Position numbers and translations under genes: made by a program. DNA of 64,000 bases from a virus, in IMG/VR virus record IMGVR_UViG_3300031576_000018, positions 1 through 64,000 of that record; one strand, 5' to 3'. Positions 16,838 to 26,262 of the stretch are shown here, one piece after another. Below the pieces are notes generated by a model. The model ran no database searches. It saw nothing but the letters and a program-made list of their open reading frames with translations, and was not told the DNA's origin. Positions within the stretch are counted from its first letter, which is position 1. Each line of letters starts with the position of its first letter.

Positions 16838-17254
16838 ATGGATCTATCACACATTGACCTGAACGCCGTGTTGTCCAATATTGGAATAGCACTGGGTTAC
16901 ATAGCTGGTGCAATCGGGGTGGCTATAACTGCGGCTAAATACTACGTAGATAAAGAGTCTAAGGAACCAATGGAGGCGTTAAAAAAGAGTTTACTGGATC
17001 TTCAACAAAAGGAAGAAGAAGCCAGAAAGGTATTTAAGGAAGAAATTCATGCTGAGTTTAAAAAGAATGATAGTGAGCAGAAAAAGTTTCTTGAAAAGGT
17101 GCAACAACTACTTTTAGATAATGCAACAAGTAGAAAGGATGTGGAGGCATTACAAGAGAAGTTTAATCATATTAGGCAACATCACAGCGGGTTGGACACA
17201 CGAATAAATGATATAGACAAGCGTGTTTTTCATATGGAACAGAAGGGAAAGTGA
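16838..17254 (+). CDS. membrane-anchored coiled-coil protein
   Basis: 138 residues. One clear transmembrane segment (about 15-36; IGIALGYIAGAIGVAITAAK) is followed by a long charged coiled coil (about 40-135; LLDLQQKEEEARKVFKEEI). The topology resembles XhlA/holin-accessory proteins or small membrane-anchored tail factors. It follows a strong AGGAGG. No other holin candidate with a clear membrane segment lies near the endolysin, so a lysis role is possible even though the gene sits in the tail cluster. Confidence 0.65.
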   Translation: MDLSHIDLNAVLSNIGIALGYIAGAIGVAITAAKYYVDKESKEPMEALKKSLLDLQQKEEEARKVFKEEIHAEFKKNDSEQKKFLEKVQQLLLDNATSRKDVEALQEKFNHIRQHHSGLDTRINDIDKRVFHMEQKGK

Positions 17255-17317
17255 GCTATTTGTACGATTTTACTAGTTGACCCACACCCCCGAATGTCTG
17301 TATCTTTACAAAAGTAG

Positions 17318-17620
17318 TTGACAAGTTGGGGTTATAACGTGTGTGGTGTTTTTTCCCTAAAGGACGCTTTGGCTGTTCTGTCTGAACCTATTTCAATTAA
17401 CTTTTTAATTACTGAGTTTTGGCTAGAGGACACATTTAGAGCAAGCGACCTTCTTTTTAACCCACTCTTCCTCTGTGGTGAAATTCCAGAGGTGTGCTTA
17501 ACATTAGAATATCGCTCTTCGGTATTACAACCTCTGAGAAACAGAGGAATTAAAGTGTACAAGAAATTCATAGATATGGCTAAACTTAGAAAAGAACTCG
17601 ATAAGCATCTCATGTTATAA
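17318..17620 (+). CDS. hypothetical protein, start uncertain
   Basis: Up to 100 residues, from a TTG at 17318; in-frame GTG at 17339 is another option. Neither has a convincing ribosome site. The sequence is hydrophobic and mixed (SEPISINFLITEFWLEDTF, then a basic C-terminus MAKLRKELDKHLML) and not recognised. It lies between the membrane coiled-coil gene and the tail chaperone, and an extended -10 overlaps its last codons. Confidence 0.45.
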   Translation: MTSWGYNVCGVFSLKDALAVLSEPISINFLITEFWLEDTFRASDLLFNPLFLCGEIPEVCLTLEYRSSVLQPLRNRGIKVYKKFIDMAKLRKELDKHLML

Positions 17621-17621
17621 T
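17613..17621 (+). promoter_or_regulatory. extended -10 promoter-like site
   Basis: TGTTATAAT, a perfect extended -10, overlaps the end of the preceding reading frame. No good -35 is visible. Transcription would start near 17628, giving a short leader with GAGG before the chaperone ATG at 17654. Confidence 0.45.
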
Positions 17622-17653
17622 GAGCCTAATTTAAAAGCGAGGAATACCTATCC

Positions 17654-18238
17654 ATGGCGATCAAACGTGAGACCCTAGAAAAGAAGTCAGATTTAAAAAA
17701 GACAGAGGAAGACACTTATCTTGAAGAGGTTATAAAAGAGCAGGAAGTAAAGTTGGTGGGTGGCCACACGTTTGTGTTAAAGCAGTTAGGCTATAAACCA
17801 CAAAAGCGGGTGATGGACATTATTGGACGAATTTTTAAAGAGTGTAAGGAAGAGCTCACTATCTGGCTAGACGAATATAAAAAAGAACGAGAAGAGTTGA
17901 ACAAACTTATTCGAGAGGAAAACAACAATATTGTTGAGACCAATAAAGCGTTGATCACCTCAGGAAACGCCGTAGACCTCTTGGAAGCAAAAGCCTTCAT
18001 AACCAATATTGACGTACGTGTTCTTTTCATCGAAAACTTAGATTTGTTTATTGATAAATGCCCAGACGCCGTTGGGGATGTGGTGAAGATGGCGGGCGGA
18101 AAAGACGATCAATTCTTAGAGGAAGCCTTACCAGCCTCAATTATTTATCTCTTTCGGAGGATCGTAGAGATCAATTTTTTAGCAAGCGGCTATCTCGAAC
18201 AGATCGGAAAGCTCCTAAACGCTATGCCAACAGCATAA
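17654..18238 (+). CDS. tail assembly chaperone, zero-frame product
   Basis: 194 residues, helical and charged (KECKEELTIWLDEYKKEREE), with a hydrophobic end (SIIYLFRRIVEINFLASGY). Size, position directly before the tape measure and an overlapping -1 frame make this the lambda gpG equivalent, which coats the tape measure during tail assembly. A slippery U UUU UUA lies at 18175-18181, 57 bases before its stop. GAGG precedes the ATG. Confidence 0.8.
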   Translation: MAIKRETLEKKSDLKKTEEDTYLEEVIKEQEVKLVGGHTFVLKQLGYKPQKRVMDIIGRIFKECKEELTIWLDEYKKEREELNKLIREENNNIVETNKALITSGNAVDLLEAKAFITNIDVRVLFIENLDLFIDKCPDAVGDVVKMAGGKDDQFLEEALPASIIYLFRRIVEINFLASGYLEQIGKLLNAMPTA

Positions 18239-18585
18239 AGTTCAAGGGACGCAATAATGGTAGGCAAGGAGATAAAAATCTGGGTTGGGGAGACGTGGTA
18301 ACCTACCTTGCACGTAATGGGTTTGGCACGGAAGAGCATCTGTTAGAAAACATGTCTAAAGACGCTATGCTCTATTACTATGAGAAGTGTCACGAACAGC
18401 AAATGAAAGAATTGGCTCAGAGCATGAATGCTAATCGCACGGCATACCACGCTAACAAGCAAGACTTTAAGAAAGCGTATAATAAACTCAGTGACTTGAA
18501 AAAAGATGCTCAAGCCACACCCAATAAGTTTATGCAAATGTTAGGAGGTGTTCAGAGTGGCTCTGGGGATAAAGATAGGTCTTGA
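17654..18585 (+). CDS. tail assembly chaperone, -1 frameshift product
   Basis: Ribosomes slipping at 18175-18181 would read 176 codons in the first frame, then 134 in the -1 frame, giving a 310-residue fusion equivalent to lambda gpGT. The T-like extension is basic then helical (SKRLSRTDRKAPKRY, later LLENMSKDAMLYYYEKCHEQ). The -1 frame has no well-placed start and ribosome site of its own, so it is reached only by frameshifting. It runs 29 bases into the tape measure gene. The coordinates span both frames; the joint is at 18181. Confidence 0.8.
18175..18181 (+). promoter_or_regulatory. -1 ribosomal frameshift site
   Basis: T TTT TTA in the frame of the chaperone gene (AAT TTT TTA codons) is the canonical U UUU UUA heptamer. 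An internal GGAGG (18156-18160) lies 14 bases upstream and could act like the stimulatory Shine-Dalgarno of dnaX. Confidence 0.8.
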
Positions 18586-21500
18586 AGCCGAAGGCGGAGA
18601 AGGTGTTCTTTCTTCTTTTACGAGAACTCTAAGTCAGGTTAATAGGCTTGTCCAAAAAACAGCAGATGCTATTGGGAAAGCGTTTAAAGTTGATGAGAAA
18701 AGTGGAATATTCGGTGGGGCTGCTTTTGGTAATAATGGTGTAGCTAAGTTTTTATCAGAGCTAATTCCACTAGGAAAAACTTTAAACGACATTAGTAAAG
18801 TTCCTTTTGTTAAAGAACTTTCTAAAAAAGGTGGGTTTTTAAGAGAAGGCGCAAATACAGTTGCCTCTGGTGTTAAAAGAATAGCGGAGTCTTTTGGGTT
18901 GGTGGAGAAGAGTGCAGGAAAAGCCTCAAAGCAAAGCGATAAAGTGCTTGGCTTATTTGATCGTGTTGGAGGAGATACCTTTTTCGAGAAAAGCCCCGTG
19001 GTTAGGTTTTCAACAGCCTTATTCTTTCTCCAGAACACCATTACTAATGTTACTGCTTTAGCTGAAGGGCTATTCGATTCCTTATTTGGAGCCAATAATC
19101 AACTCGCACAGTTTGAACGAACGTTAACTACAGTTCTAGGAACCTCGGAAAGAGCTAAGAAAGCCATCTTTGAATTTGCCAGGCCGTTTGCCATTAAAAC
19201 TCCTTTCTTTGAATCTGAGGAAATTATTGCCCAGGTAAATAGGTTAGCAACCGAAGGTTTTTCTCTGGATGAAATCACAGGAAGACTAGAAGACGGATTT
19301 AATAAATTCTCAGGTAAGTTTGAAGCCCAGTTCTCAGACGGTTTGTCTTCTATTATTGCCAATACCGCAGGTGCTTTTGGTGCATCCTTAGATGAAGTAA
19401 CAGAAGCATTTATCGCAGCCACACAGAATAGGTTTTTTAGAATTACTAAGTTTGGTATTTCCAGGGAACTTTTAAAATCGTTTGGCTTTAGCGGACTAGA
19501 GAGTGATATTAGGGGAAGAGTAGACGCAATAAAAAGAGTACTTGAACTAAAGTTTGGAGGAACCCTAACCGGATTAGCCACAACTTTTAAAGGTGCGGCG
19601 TCTAATATTTCTGACTTTTTAAGTGTGTCCCAACAAAAGACATTTGCGGCTTCTGCGGATACGGTTAGACTAAAGTTAGTCCAAATTGCCGAAGGCTTAA
19701 ACTTATTAACTACCAAATCTGCCACAGCGCAAGCATTTAATAAATTTTTAACTGACACACTTGGCGGTGCGTTTAATACAGTAACCAAAGCAGCAATTAC
19801 GTTCTTAGACAAGCTATTTCAGTTTAAAGAAATTTTAGCTCTTATTATTTCTATCCCCATAGCCAACTTTTTAAAGAATGGCGTTTTAGCCGTTTTTCAA
19901 TCGGTACAGGATTCTATTTTTGGTTTATTCAATGCCCAGAAATTGGGTACAGCTTTACTGGCTCCTTTTAACCTTGTCTTGCGGTTTGCTAAAGGTGCTT
20001 TTATATCTAGCTTACTGGCTACTTTTATTAAAGCACAGGGCGGTATAGCCACAATCTTTGCAAAGATACCTGCCTTGATTGCCAGCTTTTCAGCAAAGGG
20101 ACTAGGTGCAGGAATATTTACAGCCGAGTTTGCGACGACTATAACGAATATTAGCAAGACGTTAACTCAACTAGGTGCTACAGGGGGCAAAACCTTTTCC
20201 GCACTAAGTAAAATAATCGGTGCTTCTGCAATCAATCTTGGAAAATTTAGCGTAAACATCGGAAGTGTTGGCGCATTGGTATCCAAAATTACACCTATAG
20301 CCGCTGTATTTGGGGCAGTAGCCTTTGTCATTCAAGGCGTAGCCGCTGCAATTGCGTTTGTAAGCCAACTGTTTATAGCCACTTTTCAGTTTGTAGCGAT
20401 ACCAGCTATTTTTGAGGCAATAGGGGCTTTAAACGATTTAAGAAAAGGAATAGAGTCACCAAGAACACAAGCATTGGCTAGTATTATTAAAACCTTTGAA
20501 AAGCTAAACGACAAGATACAGCAAGTGGTTGCTTCATTTGTGCAGATATTCGATAAATCTTTTCAATCAGATAACGCTGTTTTTCTGAAGCTACTAGAGA
20601 GAATGGTAAACGTAGTTTCTTTTTTAATAGACAGATTACAGAAAGCCGTAGACGCATTAGCGTTTTTATCTCCTTTGTTTAAAGCTATCGGTTTCTTAAT
20701 TAAAGTTTTTATTATCGACCCACTCCACGGTGGGTTTATATTGGTAAAGCTGGCTGTTGAGGCTATTATTCCCGTATTCAAAGCGTTAATAAAGGACGCA
20801 CTGTTTTTTTGGAATTTGGTAAAAGTCAGTGCTGACTTCTTAGGGCTTACAGAAAAAGGTAGAAACGCAATTAAAGCGCCTGCACAAGCGAGAGCTAAAT
20901 TTAAAGAAGACTTCGGTGATTTGCCAGAGAAAGCTAAGAGTAAGATATTCAAGGCGAGCAAAGAATTAGAAATTGTCAGGCTAGAAGCTCCCGATAAGGC
21001 TAAAGAGAAGTCAGATGCCTTATTAAAAATATTAGAGAACACTAGGGATAGGTTTAAAGACGCTATCAAAAGGATGAAAGAAGAGGGGTTTGTTGATCCC
21101 AAGGAAATAGCGGTGGCTGAAAAACAATTCGACAAACTTGAGGATAGGATATTTAATCTTCGTTCTGAATTTGAAGACATTTCCGATATTAGAATATTAA
21201 AAAATATTGCAGGTGCAGGCGCTAATAAGAGTTTTAAGGATGCCGAGAGATTTGCAGATGGATTTAAAGCCAAAGTAGAAAGTATTGCCAGTGCTGCAAA
21301 TACAAGAGCTGATGAAGAGAAAGACCTACAGGATCAAATAGTCAAAGCCAACCTAATTGGTAACACAGCGGGTGCTGAGAAGCTAAGCCGTATACGAGAC
21401 AAGTTACGCACTGAGAATGAAAGAAAAGACCGCACGGTCATTGAACAACTTTCAGTGCTACAGGTAGAAGCAAACAACAAAGAAATTGCCTTTGCGGAAA

Positions 21501-23785
21501 AATTAAATCAATCTAGAACAGACCAGCTTAATACTCAGCAGCGAGCAATATTAGATGTTGAGCACGCAGTCGCTAAATTAGATTTTCCTAAACAGTTTGA
21601 CTTAAGTGAAGTTAGACCCCAAATAGAGGGCGTTCTTAGTGCGTCTACAGATGGGTTAAAGGATGCAAAGGATGAACTTATACGTGTTCTTTCTTTTAAA
21701 GGTTTGAGTAAGGAAGAGATAAGCAAAGCCCTAGACTTTGTGCTTACCGAGAACAATCGAATAACACAGCAAGCCGTTAGCAACGAGAAGCTACTTAAAT
21801 CAGCACAGGATAAAGTATTAGAAGGCGGTAAAGCGATTTCCAAAGAACTAACCACTAGAGCTACACAAGAAGGCTCCAGAATTAGTTTAGCGTTAGAGGA
21901 GCTGAAACTAAAAAGGAAGTCACAAGAGGTTACTATCCAACAAGCTCAAGAAGAGTTTAAATCTTTAGAAGCTCGTTCTAAACTATCCTCCACCTTTCTG
22001 GATAGCGAAGAAAAACAAAATGAGCTTAAAGAATTTGGGGCTAAGCTAACCGAGCAACAGAATAAATTACTATCAGGTTCAGACGAAGAATTTGGAAGAT
22101 TAAACGGTACTGTTTCAGACACATTAAAAACTTTCAAACGCCTAGAAGAAACCCCAGAGTTTTTAAAGCAAATCACACTAGAAGACCAATTACAAAACTC
22201 AGCTTTCTTAGCCAATAAATTGAATAAATCTATTGTTGGCTTGCGTGAGAATGTAGATGGTGTTGAAACAATACAGGCTGAGATTAATAACCAGATGTCT
22301 AAGACATTGGGTTTAGCTGATCAAATAGCCTCTAAAAGGAAAGAAGATCTCAATACCTTACTAGAGACTGCAAGCACACTCCAGACAGTATCTAGACAGC
22401 GTGTAGTCTCTGCTGAACAACGACAACTATCTAGTCAATTGCAGAGTAGTAAAGTACCTATAGACCTTGCTAACGGTCGTAGAGCAAGGTTAGAAGCACA
22501 GCAAGCGGATCGAGATATTCAGGCACAGTTTGAATCGGTTAAACGCCGAACTGAGGAAACTGAAAAACTTCTCCAGAAAAATAGGCAAGATAGAAGAAGT
22601 TTAAGGTCATCACTGGGTATAGACCCAATTGATCCAACCGCAGAGCGTAATGATGTCAGAGAACTGTTAGATCTAAGACGTAACGCTATTACTGAGTTAT
22701 CTGGATTAGAAACTAAACTTGCACAGACAGAAACAGATGCACGAATTAAACTCATTGAGCTACACAAGACTGAAAAGGATTTACTCATAGAAAAGGGTAA
22801 AATAATAGATAATTTGGCAAGGAAAGCACAAACAGACGCTAACCGAGCACTCGATACACAAGAAGCCCTGGTCAAGCTAGTCTCTGGTGGAGAAGTACCT
22901 GCTGCGGGTAGACAGTTCTTTGTTGAAGAAAGACTCAAAAATTCTCTAGCAGTAGCTCAAGAAGCCAGTACAAAAGCAGAACGGCTGACTGCTTTAAAAG
23001 AGGCTGCCGAGTTATTGAATAGTGAAGAAGCCAAATTATTTGCTTCTGCTGAAACCAAAAGTAGCGCTTTTCAAGAAATTTTCAAATTAGCCAAAGAGAT
23101 TCAAGAGCAAGCTCCTGATATTGAACAAGACGAACTGAGTAGAATAACAGCCCAGCAGCAAAATGTCAGAGAAGACTTAGCCGCTACTGAGCAGAGAATA
23201 AACAATGTTACCAAGAGTATTGGTAATTACTCTCAAACGCTCAATGGGCTGGTAAAGACAACACTTAACTTAGCCAGTCAATTAGGTCAAGAGTTTTCTA
23301 AACAAACCCCTCTTGAAGACCTCGTTAAAAGAGGACTTAAAGGAGAGTCAATTGGTTTTGATACCAACAAGATAGATAATTCAATGAATAAATTTGCTGA
23401 AGCTGTATCCAGATTTGAAGCTGCTTTAGGGTTAGACTTACAAAGTCTAGGGGTAAGAAAATTAGGTAAACAAGATTTATCCTTCAACTTTAGCCCTGAG
23501 CAAGTCTTTCAAAAACCACTTGAAGAAACCGAGCAACGTGTAAACGGTGTGATTCAGAAAGGTAACTTCAATCAACCCAATTTATTCAATGACTTATTAA
23601 ATACAAACAGTTCTCAGGATGCTAGGTTACAGCAAATTAATTCGAGCTTACGGCAGCTAGTAGAGAGAGAGAAGGAACCACTTGATCTCAACTTGACATT
23701 AAAGGCAGAAGATGAGAAAAGTGGTAGAATAGTAAACAGGATTCAAGTAGATCAAACTGCTCCCCAATTTAGAGCACAATTTTAA
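18557..23785 (+). CDS. tape measure protein
   Basis: 1742 residues. The GTG at 18557 is chosen because AGGAGG lies eight bases upstream; a GTG nine bases earlier lies on that ribosome site. The N-terminal 400 residues are helical, about 424-744 contains several hydrophobic, membrane-like segments (FGAVAFVIQGVAAAIAFVSQ), and the rest is a very long coiled-coil region (VTIQQAQEEFKSLEARSKL). It sets tail length, is coated by the chaperones, and may line the DNA channel into the host membrane. The usual 0.15 nm per residue gives about 260 nm. Long minus-strand reading frames inside it are shadows. Confidence 0.92.
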   Translation: MALGIKIGLEAEGGEGVLSSFTRTLSQVNRLVQKTADAIGKAFKVDEKSGIFGGAAFGNNGVAKFLSELIPLGKTLNDISKVPFVKELSKKGGFLREGANTVASGVKRIAESFGLVEKSAGKASKQSDKVLGLFDRVGGDTFFEKSPVVRFSTALFFLQNTITNVTALAEGLFDSLFGANNQLAQFERTLTTVLGTSERAKKAIFEFARPFAIKTPFFESEEIIAQVNRLATEGFSLDEITGRLEDGFNKFSGKFEAQFSDGLSSIIANTAGAFGASLDEVTEAFIAATQNRFFRITKFGISRELLKSFGFSGLESDIRGRVDAIKRVLELKFGGTLTGLATTFKGAASNISDFLSVSQQKTFAASADTVRLKLVQIAEGLNLLTTKSATAQAFNKFLTDTLGGAFNTVTKAAITFLDKLFQFKEILALIISIPIANFLKNGVLAVFQSVQDSIFGLFNAQKLGTALLAPFNLVLRFAKGAFISSLLATFIKAQGGIATIFAKIPALIASFSAKGLGAGIFTAEFATTITNISKTLTQLGATGGKTFSALSKIIGASAINLGKFSVNIGSVGALVSKITPIAAVFGAVAFVIQGVAAAIAFVSQLFIATFQFVAIPAIFEAIGALNDLRKGIESPRTQALASIIKTFEKLNDKIQQVVASFVQIFDKSFQSDNAVFLKLLERMVNVVSFLIDRLQKAVDALAFLSPLFKAIGFLIKVFIIDPLHGGFILVKLAVEAIIPVFKALIKDALFFWNLVKVSADFLGLTEKGRNAIKAPAQARAKFKEDFGDLPEKAKSKIFKASKELEIVRLEAPDKAKEKSDALLKILENTRDRFKDAIKRMKEEGFVDPKEIAVAEKQFDKLEDRIFNLRSEFEDISDIRILKNIAGAGANKSFKDAERFADGFKAKVESIASAANTRADEEKDLQDQIVKANLIGNTAGAEKLSRIRDKLRTENERKDRTVIEQLSVLQVEANNKEIAFAEKLNQSRTDQLNTQQRAILDVEHAVAKLDFPKQFDLSEVRPQIEGVLSASTDGLKDAKDELIRVLSFKGLSKEEISKALDFVLTENNRITQQAVSNEKLLKSAQDKVLEGGKAISKELTTRATQEGSRISLALEELKLKRKSQEVTIQQAQEEFKSLEARSKLSSTFLDSEEKQNELKEFGAKLTEQQNKLLSGSDEEFGRLNGTVSDTLKTFKRLEETPEFLKQITLEDQLQNSAFLANKLNKSIVGLRENVDGVETIQAEINNQMSKTLGLADQIASKRKEDLNTLLETASTLQTVSRQRVVSAEQRQLSSQLQSSKVPIDLANGRRARLEAQQADRDIQAQFESVKRRTEETEKLLQKNRQDRRSLRSSLGIDPIDPTAERNDVRELLDLRRNAITELSGLETKLAQTETDARIKLIELHKTEKDLLIEKGKIIDNLARKAQTDANRALDTQEALVKLVSGGEVPAAGRQFFVEERLKNSLAVAQEASTKAERLTALKEAAELLNSEEAKLFASAETKSSAFQEIFKLAKEIQEQAPDIEQDELSRITAQQQNVREDLAATEQRINNVTKSIGNYSQTLNGLVKTTLNLASQLGQEFSKQTPLEDLVKRGLKGESIGFDTNKIDNSMNKFAEAVSRFEAALGLDLQSLGVRKLGKQDLSFNFSPEQVFQKPLEETEQRVNGVIQKGNFNQPNLFNDLLNTNSSQDARLQQINSSLRQLVEREKEPLDLNLTLKAEDEKSGRIVNRIQVDQTAPQFRAQF

Positions 23786-23804
23786 AGGAGATTGAGAAAA
23801 GACA

Positions 23805-24551
23805 ATGCCAGATTTTCCCGTAAATACAGTTATACCCGGTCTTGGTAATAAAGTGGGCGTACCTAATTTTAAGAACAGTCTGGAGTTCTATTTTCCCAAC
23901 ATCGTCTCCAGTGGTGCATCTTTAACTACACAGCCAAAATTAGAATGTTGGAAAGCTGTTTCACCTGCATTGGTAACTACTCCTGAAAACGCTCAAGGTG
24001 TGTTTCCTCCGGCTTCGACAGATAGTGCTATTTTTGCAGTAGCGACTTATTTGTATAATGATAATTTGGGTGTTAGCCCATTGCCATCAGATTGGGTAAA
24101 CTTTTTAGCTAGCGGTTACGTAGGCACTGATTATACAAACCAGGCTAGAAAACTTCGAGGAACTACGTCTTGGTTACAATTACGAAATTCACTCGATCCT
24201 TTATTGCTCTCAGCAGGCGGTTTGTACTCAGTTCCTTTTAATCTAACGATGCGTTTGAAAGACGATACGCTTACAGCAGCAGACACAATGAAGTGTTATA
24301 TCTTAGGAAGGTACACGTATATATCGGCTACAGACCCACAATTAGCGTTAAGAGGAAGAGAAGGGGGCACAGACGCTGCTCCGGGGAGTATGAATAGAAT
24401 TAGTGGATTCGCATATCCAGGAACAAGCGACCCCGATAAGAGAATAGTCTTTACAGATGATGGTGCAAGCCCATTAAGCCCTGTGATAACAAGACCAGCT
24501 CCTTTAGATCCCCCATACTACGCTCCACAGGCGGTTGTCATTGCAGTCTAG
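23805..24551 (+). CDS. probable distal tail protein
   Basis: 248 residues, beta-rich, no signal peptide. It follows the tape measure by 19 bases with AAAGGAG upstream, the usual place of distal tail (Dit)-type proteins that cap the tube. The sequence (KNSLEFYFPNIVSSGASLTT, then a strand-rich core) gave no family match from memory. The final residues overlap the next gene. Confidence 0.5.
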   Translation: MPDFPVNTVIPGLGNKVGVPNFKNSLEFYFPNIVSSGASLTTQPKLECWKAVSPALVTTPENAQGVFPPASTDSAIFAVATYLYNDNLGVSPLPSDWVNFLASGYVGTDYTNQARKLRGTTSWLQLRNSLDPLLLSAGGLYSVPFNLTMRLKDDTLTAADTMKCYILGRYTYISATDPQLALRGREGGTDAAPGSMNRISGFAYPGTSDPDKRIVFTDDGASPLSPVITRPAPLDPPYYAPQAVVIAV

Positions 24552-24924
24552 ATTAGTCCAACCTGTTTATAACTCATTTTTTATCACTGTCCATTGTCAA
24601 GGTGGGAAACAGATTGAAGGGTACATGGAGGAATTTCCTTGGGATCAAGTACCCAATGAAGCCTTTAAAATAACAGCGGAGCATATGAATGTTTCTCCAC
24701 CTCTTGAAATAGAGGCAGGATTTCATAAGTTATTTATGTTTAAGGAAGTCACACAGGCTGTTATGGGTTCATCGTATAAACGTGTAGACATGCAAGTTGG
24801 TATAATGGCTTCTGACCTATCGGGGTTAGGGTTTACACTTCACAGGGATGGTTCATTTGAGAGAAAGAACTTTGATTTTAGGGACTATAGTCAAGAGACA
24901 CTAAAACTGCACACTAGGGGGTAG
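24541..24924 (+). CDS. hypothetical tail protein
   Basis: 127 residues if the TTG at 24541 is used; it is six bases after AGGCGG, whereas the TTG at 24535 abuts it. Beta-rich with WDQVPNEAFKITAEH in the middle and RKNFDFRDYSQETLKLHTRG at the end. It lies between two tail-tip genes, hence probably a small tail-tip or baseplate component. Family not recognised. Confidence 0.55.
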   Translation: MQSRLVQPVYNSFFITVHCQGGKQIEGYMEEFPWDQVPNEAFKITAEHMNVSPPLEIEAGFHKLFMFKEVTQAVMGSSYKRVDMQVGIMASDLSGLGFTLHRDGSFERKNFDFRDYSQETLKLHTRG

Positions 24925-24930
24925 ACAGCA

Positions 24931-26262
24931 ATGGATCTTGGCGAAATCTATCCTTCCTCAAGCGAAGATATTGTTTACGGTCTAGCCTCCACAATTGTTC
25001 TTCCCCCACTGGCTGCGTTCGCACTAACAGATAATGCAATTCATCGTTTAATCCAAGAGGTAGACCCCCTTTCTTTAGATAATCTCTTTTCAGTTATCGA
25101 TACGATTTCATCTTCTAGTCCTAATCTGTGGGAAGGTACACAAGATATTTTCCTCTTTGGTACTTCCATAGATCCTCTACAGATATCCTCCTATGGACTT
25201 ATTGCAACCCCGGTAGGCTTATCCTTCGGTAGTTTCTCATCAATTATGATGCCTATCGATACCATTATTCCTCCTTCGCTGGTCCCAGGAAATAATCCTA
25301 TCTTTGTATTTGGGGCGGGTGTATTTACAGAGGCGTACAAAACAACTGAGATCAATGCACTCAACGTTCTAAAGTCAGGTTGGAAAGCAACAGAAGTTAA
25401 CGTAGGGGTAATTACCCCATACTCAAAAACAGAGATTAATGCCTTTGTTCAGCAGGTTAAGACAAGCCCTACTCAATTAAACGGGTTTGTAAACGACTAT
25501 GGCATAGCAGAGACAGAGCTAAATATTGATCAACTACAGTTATCTGGGGCTAGCTCAACACAACTAAACGCCGCTGTTCAAGGTATTAGTATTCAATCTA
25601 TTCAACTCAACACATTTATAAGCAATTACGGAATCAGCTCAACAGAGTTAAATATTGACCAGCTTCAATTGTCTGAGGCTTCCCCAACTGAGTTGAATGC
25701 CAGTTTACTGGCGATTAGTTTTAAGCTAACAGAACTGAACGCCTTTGTTTCAGACCGTACTTTTATAGCCGTTGAAATTGGATTAGCCCCCATCGTTGGT
25801 TACAGTACCGCCTCCACAGAAATTAACGCTATTGTTAGCCTACAGAATAATCGAACGACAGAATTAAATATGTTTCCCACTCTTGCTAACACAAGGGCAA
25901 TGGCTATTGGTGCAATCGTACAGGCAATGAATACTCAGGCAACTCAACTTAACGCAACTATCCATTTGGGGGGTGCGGAAGTAACGGAAGTCAATGCGTT
26001 TATTAATATTGTCAAGACGCAAACTACTCAACTTAACGCTTTTATTAATAAGACTAATTTTGACGCTTTCCAATTAAACGCCTTTGTCAATATAATGGAT
26101 TTAGGAGCAAGAACAGAACTCAATGCTTTTGTTAGAGATTACTTAATTGCAGGGGCACAAACAGAACTCAACGCTTTTTTAATTAATGAAGATGAGTTCT
26201 TAAACCCAATTAATAACCTACCTGTGAAGGACTGTTTTGTAGAAAGTGATTACTATGTTTAA
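24931..26262 (+). CDS. TELNAF-repeat tail protein
   Basis: 443 residues. The first 130 form an ordinary-looking domain. Residues about 139-420 are a chain of roughly 18 copies of a 14-residue unit with consensus T-E-L-N-A-F-hydrophobic, for example TQLNGFVNDYGIAE. Asn is almost invariant and the unit alternates hydrophobic and polar, as in a beta-solenoid or a stacked fibre. The gene lies between tail-tip and baseplate hub genes, so an extended structural tail-tip component is inferred. A larger duplication of four units (two near-identical TELNIDQLQLS blocks) shows recent repeat expansion. No named family was recognised. Confidence 0.75.
   Translation: MDLGEIYPSSSEDIVYGLASTIVLPPLAAFALTDNAIHRLIQEVDPLSLDNLFSVIDTISSSSPNLWEGTQDIFLFGTSIDPLQISSYGLIATPVGLSFGSFSSIMMPIDTIIPPSLVPGNNPIFVFGAGVFTEAYKTTEINALNVLKSGWKATEVNVGVITPYSKTEINAFVQQVKTSPTQLNGFVNDYGIAETELNIDQLQLSGASSTQLNAAVQGISIQSIQLNTFISNYGISSTELNIDQLQLSEASPTELNASLLAISFKLTELNAFVSDRTFIAVEIGLAPIVGYSTASTEINAIVSLQNNRTTELNMFPTLANTRAMAIGAIVQAMNTQATQLNATIHLGGAEVTEVNAFINIVKTQTTQLNAFINKTNFDAFQLNAFVNIMDLGARTELNAFVRDYLIAGAQTELNAFLINEDEFLNPINNLPVKDCFVESDYYV
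25345..26193 (+). repeat. 42-bp coding repeats (TELNAF units)
   Basis: DNA encoding the 14-residue units. Most spacings are 42 bases; a few units are 45 bases or interrupted by a degenerate unit (around 25740-25900). The DNA copies have diverged in third positions, so selection on the protein rather than recent slippage maintains most units. Confidence 0.7.

Noticed and set aside
17277-17338. Promoter from TTGACC, TTTACA or TTGACA to TATAAC before the 17318 gene
   Set aside because: None of the pairings has a spacer near 17 bases and no extended -10 is present.
19099-21273. Minus-strand reading frames of about 237 and 236 codons inside the tape measure gene
   Set aside because: They are antisense to a clear coiled-coil gene, lack ribosome sites, and are Ser/Leu/Ala-rich mirror products of its codons.
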